DNA from: Parvibaculaceae bacterium Mf 1.05b.01
GTDB taxonomy: Bacteria > Pseudomonadota > Alphaproteobacteria > Parvibaculales > Parvibaculaceae
Length of the DNA stretch: 64,000 nucleotides
Assembly: GCA_000509225.1 (NCBI GenBank)
Contig: BAOK01000001.1
Location: forward strand, 2,216,914-2,280,913
Direction: 5' to 3'
In this document: positions 42,140 to 49,339 of the stretch, in pieces
Numbering within the stretch: position 1 is the stretch's first letter
How the letters are laid out: each line of letters begins with the position of its first letter
The notes under the pieces: model-generated
Database searches by the model: none
What the model was told of the DNA's origin: nothing
The model's input: only the letters and a program-made list of their open reading frames with translations
Position numbers and translations under genes: made by a program

Positions 42140-42675
42140 ACTCTGTCGACTTTCGTCCGTCTGCTCACTTCACTTTGGCTGAGGCCATGCGCAGCCAGGA
42201 AGCCGTGCGTCACGGGATTGATAATCAGCCCCCACGAAATGTCTTTTCTGCCCTCACCGCCCTTGCTGAAAACATATTCGAACCCGTGCGGGATCATTTT
42301 GACATCCCCTTTTCGCCTCAAAGCTGGTTTCGCTGCCAGGCACTCGAACGCCGCTTATGCTGGACGTCTTTCATCAACTGGTGCAAGCGCAGAAAACGCG
42401 AACCGGATGAGGAAAGCTGGGCCATCTATTTTGATCGCAAGCAGCACCCAAAAGGCTGTGCAGGTGATCTGGAACTTCCGGGAATATCCAATTACGAGCT
42501 CGCCAAATGGATGCGTGACAACCTCGAATTCGATCAGCTCATTCTTGAGTTTCATGTGTGGGGCAAACCAACATCCGGCTGGGTACATGCCTCCTTCGTG
42601 GAAGGCGAAAACCGTGGCGAGGTTCTGACCATCGGTCGAGGCCGTGCGCTCGAAGGTCTGCCCGACTACGACTAA
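42136..42675 (+). CDS. Peptidase M15-type endolysin
   Basis: This encodes 179 residues. HFTLAEAMRSQEAVRHGIDN at the start is the usual opening of M15 D-Ala-D-Ala endolysins. The zinc ligands remain: His and Asp in QHPKGCAGDLELPG (H-x-x-G-x-x-x-D) and His in WVHASF. The normal SSGYRSP segment is replaced by QSWFRCQALERRLCWTSF followed by an 18-residue charged insert. It probably cuts the peptidoglycan peptide. A lysin located after S instead of K is unusual for P2. Confidence 0.8.
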   Translation: MNSVDFRPSAHFTLAEAMRSQEAVRHGIDNQPPRNVFSALTALAENIFEPVRDHFDIPFSPQSWFRCQALERRLCWTSFINWCKRRKREPDEESWAIYFDRKQHPKGCAGDLELPGISNYELAKWMRDNLEFDQLILEFHVWGKPTSGWVHASFVEGENRGEVLTIGRGRALEGLPDYD

Positions 42676-42696
42676 ACCACACCTGACATAGAAGCG

Positions 42697-42719
42697 GGTT
42701 GTTAGCGGGGCTAACAACC
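42697..42719. promoter_or_regulatory. Ogr-type late-promoter dyad before gene V
   Basis: This is identical to the dyad at 37013-37035: arms GGTTGTTAGC and GCTAACAACC with a GGG centre. It lies between the lysin gene and V, where P2 has its V promoter. The centre is about 57 nt before the V start codon. Confidence 0.75.
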
Positions 42720-42764
42720 CAAGCATGCGTGACAGAAGAGTGTGACCCCCGCACCTTGTGCTTC

Positions 42765-43241
42765 ATGTCACAACACGCATTCCAATTGTCAGACCTCTTC
42801 CGCCGCATGGAAAATCTCATTCGTCGCGGCACCGTTGCCGAGCTTGATCTGAGCAAGGCGCGTCTGCGTGTGGCGATTGGCGAGACAGATACCGACTGGG
42901 TGCCTTGGATGACCCTTCGCGCCGGAGCCGACCGTACTTGGGTGGCCCCCAGCGTCGGCGAGCAAGTTCTTCTTCTCTCAGAGTCCGGCGACTATCGCAA
43001 CGGCATTGCCTTCTTTGGTTTCTACCAAGACGCCCACCCAGCACCTGATGAGGATGGCGACGTCACAAGTCACCATTGGGAAGACGGGGCAATTGCCTCC
43101 TATGATAAGGGTGCCCATGTGCTTGAAATCGAACTGCCCGAGACCGGCGAATTTAGCTTCAAGGTCGGTCGCACAATTCTCTCCCTTCGCGATTCCGAAG
43201 TCACGCTGACAACACCCAATTTCCGGGGGGTGCGGTCATGA
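42765..43241 (+). CDS. V: Baseplate assembly protein V (spike)
   Basis: This encodes 158 residues from MSQHAFQLSDLFRRMENLIR; the frame is open to 42699 but that part contains the dyad and is unlikely to be coding. TVAELDLSKARLRVAIGETDT, WMTLRAGADRTWVAPSVGEQ and GIAFFGFYQDAHPAPD follow P2 gpV, the OB-fold and beta-helix cell-puncturing spike. It overlaps the PAAR gene by 4 nt. Confidence 0.9.
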   Translation: MSQHAFQLSDLFRRMENLIRRGTVAELDLSKARLRVAIGETDTDWVPWMTLRAGADRTWVAPSVGEQVLLLSESGDYRNGIAFFGFYQDAHPAPDEDGDVTSHHWEDGAIASYDKGAHVLEIELPETGEFSFKVGRTILSLRDSEVTLTTPNFRGVRS

Positions 43242-43516
43242 GCAAGGGCATTGCCGTCAAGACACTCGACAGTGCCGGAGGCACGCAGCTCGCAGGCGGT
43301 CAGGACTTCTTCAAAGTAGAGGGCCAGGACGTGGTGTTGCTAAGCGACCCGGTCCAAGGCCATGGTCTACAACCTCATGCCTCACCCGTCATGGCAGAAG
43401 CCTCAAGCTGGATGAGCCTGGACGGCGTGTCCGTCTGCCAGGAAGGGCACAAAGCAAGCTGCGGCCATCCATCCACCGGACGTTCCTGGTTCACTCTGCC
43501 GGGTGACCTGTCATGA
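43238..43516 (+). CDS. PAAR-like tail spike tip protein
   Basis: This encodes 92 residues. VVLLSDPVQGHGLQPHASPV, then SLDGVSVCQEGHKASCGHPS, shows the PAAR-type series of His and Cys ligands (H-x-x-x-H, C-x-x-x-H, C-x-H). PAAR tips bind a metal and sharpen gpV/VgrG spikes. It lies between V and W with 4-nt overlaps on both sides. In P2 itself the tip is part of gpV, so this separate gene is a notable variant. Confidence 0.75.
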   Translation: MSKGIAVKTLDSAGGTQLAGGQDFFKVEGQDVVLLSDPVQGHGLQPHASPVMAEASSWMSLDGVSVCQEGHKASCGHPSTGRSWFTLPGDLS

Positions 43517-43854
43517 AGGGCATGAACGTTCATACAGGTGCGTCCTTGGACGGTATTGAACACCTTCGCCAATCCATCAGCGATATTCTGACAACGCCGC
43601 TCGGAAGTCGGGTCATGCGCCGGGATTATGGATCCCTTGCCTTTCAATTGATTGACCAGGCAGCCAATGCGACCGGGCAAATGCTTCTGAAAGCCGTCTG
43701 CGCCCACGCGCTTGCCAAATGGGAGCCCCGTGTGCGCCTCATCCGCATTGCGCTGTCTGATCTCGCAAAAGACGGACGCGTGACAATCGATCTCGACCTT
43801 GAATACTCCGAAACCGGGGACACGATCTCACTTGTGGGGCTCGCAGTCTCATGA
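43513..43854 (+). CDS. W: Baseplate assembly protein W (GPW/gp25 family)
   Basis: This encodes 113 residues. DGIEHLRQSISDILTTPLGS then SRVMRRDYGSLAFQLIDQAA is the GPW/gp25 opening, followed by ALAKWEPRVRLIRIALSDLA. It forms the baseplate wedge centre. Overlaps by 4 nt with the PAAR gene and gpJ. Confidence 0.93.
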   Translation: MKGMNVHTGASLDGIEHLRQSISDILTTPLGSRVMRRDYGSLAFQLIDQAANATGQMLLKAVCAHALAKWEPRVRLIRIALSDLAKDGRVTIDLDLEYSETGDTISLVGLAVS

Positions 43855-44825
43855 GCCGGTTTGATGACATAGATCTGAGCAAGCTTGGGCAACCAAATGT
43901 GATCGCACCGCTCGATTTCGAGACCGTGCTTATCGAGCTAAAAGCAGATTACCTCTCGCGCAACCCCGGTTTCTCAGCGGATCTCGAAAGCGAACCGCTG
44001 GTGAAGCTCATGGAGACCGCTGCCTACCGTGAAGTCATTTTGCGCGGACAGATTAATGACGATGCCCGTGCGGTGATGCTGGCTTTTGCTGAAGAGTCAG
44101 ACCTTGACCACATTGGCGCACGCTATGCGGTCGCCCGCAAACTAATTGACCCGGGTGACGCAAGTGCCATCCCGCCCGTGCCTCCAACTCACGAAGGAGA
44201 CGACGCCTTCCGCCGTCGCATTCAACTGGCCCCGGAAGCCCTTTCCGTTGCCGGTCCAAGGGGCGGCTATATTTTCAATGCCCTGACGGCTGGGGAGCAG
44301 CCGGCCACGTCAGAAATCACAAGCCCCGAACCCGGCATCGTTCTCATCCGATATGAATTTTCGGACAATGTGGCCGCACTCGCCAAAGACAGTGACGCCT
44401 ATATGAGCAATCCAGGCGAAGTGACGGTGGTTATCATGGGCTGGGACGGAAACGGCGTGCCCACACAAGCAACCCTTGACGCCATCACGGCTCATCTGAA
44501 TGACGAGCATGTTCGGCCTCTGGGCGACACGGTGATCGTGCGGGCGGTTGAGGTGATTGAGTACGCTATTGACGCAACCCTCGAAACACCGGATGGCCCC
44601 GCTGCGCCCATCATCAAGACAGGTGCAGAAATCGCCTTGGCGGCATACGTGAAAGAACGGCACCGTATTGGCTTGCGGGTCACAGAAAGTGGGGTCCATG
44701 AGGCCCTAACAGTCCCAGGCGTGGACAAAGTGATGCTCGCAGGCTTTGTCGACATTCTGCCAGAGCGACATGAGACAGCCTATTGCACCGGCTTCACGGT
44801 AAATGTGGAGGCTGTGAATGTCTGA
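43851..44825 (+). CDS. J: Baseplate assembly protein J
   Basis: This encodes 324 residues. LETVLIELKADYLSRN-type start, METAAYREVILRGQINDDAR, then DLDHIGARYAVAR and APEALSVAGPRGGYIFNALT, are the gpJ (baseplate J) signature. It builds the wedge with W and I. Overlaps gpI by 8 nt. Confidence 0.93.
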   Translation: MSRFDDIDLSKLGQPNVIAPLDFETVLIELKADYLSRNPGFSADLESEPLVKLMETAAYREVILRGQINDDARAVMLAFAEESDLDHIGARYAVARKLIDPGDASAIPPVPPTHEGDDAFRRRIQLAPEALSVAGPRGGYIFNALTAGEQPATSEITSPEPGIVLIRYEFSDNVAALAKDSDAYMSNPGEVTVVIMGWDGNGVPTQATLDAITAHLNDEHVRPLGDTVIVRAVEVIEYAIDATLETPDGPAAPIIKTGAEIALAAYVKERHRIGLRVTESGVHEALTVPGVDKVMLAGFVDILPERHETAYCTGFTVNVEAVNV

Positions 44826-45408
44826 CCTGCTTCCCCCAAACGCCTCTCTCCTCGAACGTCGTGTCGACGACACTTTGGCAAGGCGCTTCGACCAAGTACC
44901 GGGAATTGGAGAGACTGGCATTCGTGTGGTCTGGAACCCGGACCAGGCGCCGATGCACATAGTGCCCTTCCTGGCGCACGCCTTCTCTGTCGATCTCTGG
45001 GACGATGATTGGTCGGAAGAGGCAAAGCGCAATGTGACAGAAAAGAGCCTGGCCGTTCATCGCCGAAAAGGCACGCAAGGCGCCATCAAAGACGCACTCC
45101 GCGCCGCTGGCTACGGTGAAGTCGACATTATTGACGGGCTTGATGCTCGTACCCGCGACGGAGCCAAGCTTCGCAATGGCCGCTATTTCTACAGCACCTA
45201 TGCAAACTGGGCGCGCTTCCGCGTGATCATGACGCGGCCTGTCGCGATACACCAGGCGACACAGGTCCGGCGGATCATCGAACGCGCGGGTCGCGAAGCC
45301 TGCGAACTCTACGCCGTCCATTATGACGAAGCGCTCCACCTTCATAACAACGCCATTCTTCGAGATGGTACATACGCACGGGGGGTAGTTGATGGCCGAC
45401 TTGCCTGA
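44818..45408 (+). CDS. I: Tail protein I
   Basis: This encodes 196 residues. DLLPPNASLLERRVDDTLAR, then PHLAHAFSVDLWDDDWSEEA-like sequence and VHRRKGTQGAIKDALRAAGY, match P2 gpI (tail protein I family). The stop lies inside the start of the next gene. Confidence 0.9.
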   Translation: MSDLLPPNASLLERRVDDTLARRFDQVPGIGETGIRVVWNPDQAPMHIVPFLAHAFSVDLWDDDWSEEAKRNVTEKSLAVHRRKGTQGAIKDALRAAGYGEVDIIDGLDARTRDGAKLRNGRYFYSTYANWARFRVIMTRPVAIHQATQVRRIIERAGREACELYAVHYDEALHLHNNAILRDGTYARGVVDGRLA

Positions 45409-46306
45409 ACAATCAACTTGGGATGCAGGTGTTTATCAGTTTGAGGAAACCGACGCGGTGCAAGGTGGGCCGGACGGGATTGACAACAAGCCTCTAAAGA
45501 ATCTCACGAACCGTACTCGTTATCTTAAGGATGAGGTCGAAAAGCGCGCGCCGCTGATCGACGCCGCTCTAACCGGAATGCCAACAGCGCCGACGGCGGT
45601 GCCCGGCACTAACTCAAACCAGATCGCCACGACGGCGTTTCTTGCAACCGCTCTGGCTTCTCTTGTCGATAGCTCCCCTGAAACACTCGACACTTTGAAT
45701 GAACTGGCCGCCGCTCTAGGGGATGATGAAAACTTCGCGGCAACGATGGCCACGGCTCTCGCTGGAAAAGCAGATATTCTCGACGGTGTACCTATAGGCA
45801 CACCTTCCTTCTGCATGACAGCCACACCGCCAACGGGCTACCTAAAGCGCAATGGCGCACTTGTTCAACGGGCAGGGTTCTCTGCTCTCTGGAATTTTGC
45901 CACCAATAACGGGCTCGTGGTGAGTGAAGCAGCATGGCTGAGCGGAATGCAAGGCTACTTTGCTGAAGGTGACGGGGTGAACTCTTTCCGCCTCCCTGAA
46001 GGCAGATCGCTCGTCATTCGAGGCTGGGACGATGCCTATGGCTACGATAATAACCGCGCCCTCGGCAGCTTGCAGCTAGATGCTCTCCAGGGGTTCCAGG
46101 TTTTGTCCGAAAACCAATTACACTATGGCGGGCGTGGAACGCAAAACGTGCTGGAGTCGCTGGGAGCCGGGCCTCAGAGATATGGCCAAGCCTACAGCCA
46201 GCCGATTGCCGATGATTTGGGCAATGGGACACCCCGAATTTCCCATGAAACGCGGATGATCAACATCGCCTACACACCCATCATCAAATATCGGGGCATC
46301 GCATGA
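45392..46306 (+). CDS. H: Tail fibre/collar protein
   Basis: This encodes 304 residues from MADLPEQSTWDAGVYQFE. The N-terminus has GIDNKPLKNLTNRTRYLKDE (the tail-fibre attachment motif of P2-type fibres), then a repeat region with APTAVPGTNSNQIATTAFLA. The C-terminal part has PPTGYLKRNGALVQRAGFSA and a phage-collar DSFRLPEGRSLVIRGWDDA-like motif. It binds the host receptor. It is shorter than P2 gpH. Symbol by position and motif. Confidence 0.83.
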   Translation: MADLPEQSTWDAGVYQFEETDAVQGGPDGIDNKPLKNLTNRTRYLKDEVEKRAPLIDAALTGMPTAPTAVPGTNSNQIATTAFLATALASLVDSSPETLDTLNELAAALGDDENFAATMATALAGKADILDGVPIGTPSFCMTATPPTGYLKRNGALVQRAGFSALWNFATNNGLVVSEAAWLSGMQGYFAEGDGVNSFRLPEGRSLVIRGWDDAYGYDNNRALGSLQLDALQGFQVLSENQLHYGGRGTQNVLESLGAGPQRYGQAYSQPIADDLGNGTPRISHETRMINIAYTPIIKYRGIA

Positions 46307-46980
46307 CAACGCCAACGACCATCTTTCACTATGCCCATTCCACTGGTGTGTTCACGGGTCAAGCCATCGCAGACCCGAACCCGGAAGTTGAGGGCGACTA
46401 TCTTATTCCGGCATTCGCCACCACCTCCCCACCTCCTCCCACTGGCGAAAACGAATGCGCTGTGTTCGTCGACGGCCAATGGAACGTCACACCAGATTGG
46501 CGCGGCCACACCTATTGGCTTCCTGACCGTTCAGAACACACGATCACCGAGCTGGGTATCGCACCGCCAGTCGATACGTTGGATGAGATGCCGCCTGTGC
46601 CAATCGATGACATGAAGCGCGACGCATGCGCCCGCATTGACAGCACAGCCGAAGCGACGAGGTTGCTGTTTCTCACACCGGGCGCAGGCCAGGCCATGAC
46701 CTATCAGGCGAAAGAGGCAGAAGCGCATGCACTTGCGCAAGATGCCAATCCAGACCCTGCCAATTACCCCATGCTCACCGCCATGATCGGCATTGATGGG
46801 GACACGTTGGATGAGGTTGGAGAGACGATCCGCCACCGCGCAGCAGCGTGGGCACTCATCGGTGCAGAAATTGAACGTATCCGCCAAATCGCAAAGGTCG
46901 CTGTCAGAGCCGCCGATACCCACAAAGAGATTGAAACCATTCTGGACGGGCTCACCTGGCCCGCACCTTCCGACAGGTAA
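46303..46980 (+). CDS. G: Tail fibre assembly-type protein
   Basis: This encodes 225 residues. The start TTPTTIFHYAHSTGVFTGQA with ADPNPEVEGDYLIPAFATTS and a VDGQWNVTPDWRGHTYW segment resembles fibre-assembly proteins and DUF4376 proteins. The C-terminal half is helical (DDMKRDACARIDSTAEATRL; RHRAAAWALIGAEIERI). It overlaps the fibre gene by 4 nt, the normal place for the fibre chaperone. Confidence 0.72.
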   Translation: MTTPTTIFHYAHSTGVFTGQAIADPNPEVEGDYLIPAFATTSPPPPTGENECAVFVDGQWNVTPDWRGHTYWLPDRSEHTITELGIAPPVDTLDEMPPVPIDDMKRDACARIDSTAEATRLLFLTPGAGQAMTYQAKEAEAHALAQDANPDPANYPMLTAMIGIDGDTLDEVGETIRHRAAAWALIGAEIERIRQIAKVAVRAADTHKEIETILDGLTWPAPSDR

Positions 46981-47031
46981 CCCAATCCGTCGCAACAGAG
47001 CTATCAGCCCCACGGCTTAAAGGAGAGCCCC

Positions 47032-48210
47032 ATGCCAGCAGATTATCATCACGGTGTTCGCGTCATTGAACTGGACGGGGGCACCCGCCCCATCCGCACC
47101 ATCAATACGGGCATTATCGGCCTTGTCTGCACCGGCCCAGCCGCAGATGCAGACTTCTACCCGCTAAACCAACCCATTTTGGTGACGGACATTTACACCG
47201 CGCTTGCCAAAGCTGGTGAAACAGGCACCCTGCCCTTCGCGCTTGATGCCATTCGCGACCAGACAAATCCGGCCATGGTGATTGTCCGCGTGGAAGAAGG
47301 CGCAGACGAAGCAGAAACCACCGCTAACATTGTAGGCACAGTGGAAGCCGACGGCACACGCACCGGCATGAAGGCGCTTACCATGGCAAAAGCAAAGGTG
47401 GGGGCACAACCCCGCATCCTTGCGGTGCCAGGGCTCGACACACTGCCTGTCGCCACAGAACTTGTCTCCATTGCGCAAGAGCTGCGCGCTTTCGCCTATG
47501 TGTCTGCCTATGGCGCGACAAATAAGGAAGAAGCAAAAGCCTATCGCGACAATTTCGGACAGCGGGAGATCATGGTCATCTGGCCTGACTTCCAGAAGTT
47601 CAACACAGTTACCCAGGTCACGGATACGGCCTTTGCAACAGCCCGCGCCGTGGGCCTGCGCGCCAAGATCGATGAACAGATTGGCTGGCACAAGACGCTT
47701 TCCAATGTGAAGGTCAATGGCGTCACTGGCATTTCTCATGACGTGTTTTGGGATCTGCAAAATCCGGCGACCGACGCGGGCTATCTCAATGAGAATGACG
47801 TAACCACGCTCATTCGCGAAGACGGATTCCGTTTCTGGGGATCGCGCACCTGTGCCGGGCCCGCGAGCCTCTACCCGTTTGAAAACTACACCCGCACAGC
47901 ACAAGTGCTCGCCGACACGATGGCAGAAGCCCATATGTGGGTTGTCGATGGCGTCATGTCACCTGCCAATGTGAAAGACGTGATTGAAGGCGTGAATGCG
48001 AAACTGCGCACGCTCACCACACAGGGCTATTTGCTGGGCGGTGAATGCTGGTTCGATGACCAGCTCAATGTGCCAACGGAACTCAAAGCCGGGAAGCTCT
48101 ATATCGATTACGACTACACGCCCGTCCCGCCCATTGAAAACCTGCAATTCCAGCAGCGCATCACGGATCGCTATCTGCTCGACTTCGCGGCGCTTGTCGC
48201 TGCGGCGTAA
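47032..48210 (+). CDS. FI: Tail sheath protein, P2 gpFI type
   Basis: This encodes 392 residues. YHHGVRVIELDGGTRPIRTI, IRDQTNPAMVIVRVEEG, and VSHDVFWDLQNPATDAGYLN-like text with IREDGFRFWGSRTC match gpFI sheaths. It forms the contractile outer tube. AAAGGAGAGCCCC precedes the start. No Ogr-type dyad is seen upstream, so it likely depends on read-through from V. Confidence 0.95.
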   Translation: MPADYHHGVRVIELDGGTRPIRTINTGIIGLVCTGPAADADFYPLNQPILVTDIYTALAKAGETGTLPFALDAIRDQTNPAMVIVRVEEGADEAETTANIVGTVEADGTRTGMKALTMAKAKVGAQPRILAVPGLDTLPVATELVSIAQELRAFAYVSAYGATNKEEAKAYRDNFGQREIMVIWPDFQKFNTVTQVTDTAFATARAVGLRAKIDEQIGWHKTLSNVKVNGVTGISHDVFWDLQNPATDAGYLNENDVTTLIREDGFRFWGSRTCAGPASLYPFENYTRTAQVLADTMAEAHMWVVDGVMSPANVKDVIEGVNAKLRTLTTQGYLLGGECWFDDQLNVPTELKAGKLYIDYDYTPVPPIENLQFQQRITDRYLLDFAALVAAA

Positions 48211-48263
48211 GGGCTTGCTCGTCACCCTCTCTGCCCCCTTCATTCTGACTAGGAGAAACCCTT

Positions 48264-48776
48264 ATGGTCCCCGAAATTTTGAAACGCATGGATATGCTTG
48301 TGGAGGGCGGTTCCTTCCTTGGCAAAGCTGAGGAAGTAACCCTTCCCACCATTGAGCGCACCCTTGTTGAGTATCGCGGAGCGGGCATGCCTGGCCCTGT
48401 GAAAATTCCGCAGGGCTGGAATGAAATGACGCTTGGCATCAAGCTTTGCGAATACACCCCCCTCATGCTTTCCCAGCTAGAGAAAGTGGACATTTCTGGC
48501 ACTGGCCTTCGTTTCGTTGGGGCCTATGGCGGTGACAATCCCGGTGCCAGCACGGTTGGCATAGAAGTGGTTGCCAGGGGCCTTGTATCAAAGCTCGACT
48601 TTGGCAGTGCCAAGGAAGGCGAGAAGACAGAACTCGAAACAGAGTTTCCGCTCACCTACTTCAAACTTTCGCGAAACAACGAGCCCCAGATCGAGTTGGA
48701 TTTTATCAACGGCATTGAAAAGATCGGCACTGTCGACCTTGCCGCCGACATTCGCCAGATCCTCGGACTGACTTAG
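48264..48776 (+). CDS. FII: Tail tube protein, P2 gpFII type
   Basis: This encodes 170 residues. MVPEILKRMDMLVEGGSFLG, then LPTIERTLVEYRGAGMPGPV and EKIGTVDLAADIRQILGL, are the gpFII pattern. It forms the inner tail tube. The spacing behind the sheath gene and the AGGAGAAA site fit a single operon. Confidence 0.95.
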   Translation: MVPEILKRMDMLVEGGSFLGKAEEVTLPTIERTLVEYRGAGMPGPVKIPQGWNEMTLGIKLCEYTPLMLSQLEKVDISGTGLRFVGAYGGDNPGASTVGIEVVARGLVSKLDFGSAKEGEKTELETEFPLTYFKLSRNNEPQIELDFINGIEKIGTVDLAADIRQILGLT

Positions 48777-48851
48777 ACCACACACCCGTTGGTGGCGGCG
48801 AACGCCACTGACACCCATCCCCTTCATCATTGCAGGAACCGGAGAGACCCC

Positions 48852-49163
48852 ATGCCAGAAAAAGCAAACGCGCCCACAAAAGTGCAAGAAAAATCGAAAG
48901 CCGTGCCCCTAACAGAACCAATCGACCTGAACGGCAACGGTGAGAACAAGATCGACAAGCTTACGATCCGGCGCCCGACCCCCGGTGACCTTCGGGGCCT
49001 CTCCATCGGCAATCTTCTCCAAGCAGACGCCGACACCTATTACGAATATCTGCCGCGCGTCCTCACACCCGCGCTGACATCTGAGCAGGTTGTGGCGCAT
49101 GTCGACATTGCGGACCTCATGTCTTTGATCAAGGCCACAAATGAGATGATTGAGGGAAAGTAA
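48852..49163 (+). CDS. E: Tail assembly chaperone gpE
   Basis: This encodes 103 residues from MPEKANAPTKVQEKS. IDKLTIRRPTPGDLRGLSIG and LLQADADTYYEYLPRVLTPA match the phage tail assembly chaperone (P2 gpE / Mu gp41) family. It ends at TAA 49161 with GGGAAAG directly before the stop, a -1 slippery heptamer read G-GGA-AAG. See the E' extension. Confidence 0.9.
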   Translation: MPEKANAPTKVQEKSKAVPLTEPIDLNGNGENKIDKLTIRRPTPGDLRGLSIGNLLQADADTYYEYLPRVLTPALTSEQVVAHVDIADLMSLIKATNEMIEGK

Positions 49164-49327
49164 TTCCCGCCGACATTCAGCAGGCTTGGGGGTTTATCAA
49201 CCTCGTGTTCGGTGGGGGATGGCCTCCAAGCCTGCTCAATGACATGGAATTGGATGAGTTTCTGGACTGGCTGAAGATCGCCAACGAGCGCAATGAAGAC
49301 GTAAAGCGCGCCAACAAGCAGCGATGA
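49160..49327 (+). CDS. E': gpE' extension, made by -1 frameshift from gpE
   Basis: In the -1 frame behind the heptamer GGGAAAG (49154-49160) the reading goes VIPADIQQAWGFINLVFGGG, then WPPSLLNDMELDEFLDWLKI to a TGA at 49325. The WPPSxL and ELxxWxxxA-type residues match the GpE family. The frame has a stop at 49151-49153 and no internal start upstream of the conserved part, so translation must come from gpE by frameshift, as for P2 E+E'. The fusion adds about 55 residues and chaperones the tape measure. Confidence 0.8.
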   Translation, partial: VIPADIQQAWGFINLVFGGGWPPSLLNDMELDEFLDWLKIANERNEDVKRANKQR

Positions 49328-49339
49328 AGGTTTGCAGAC

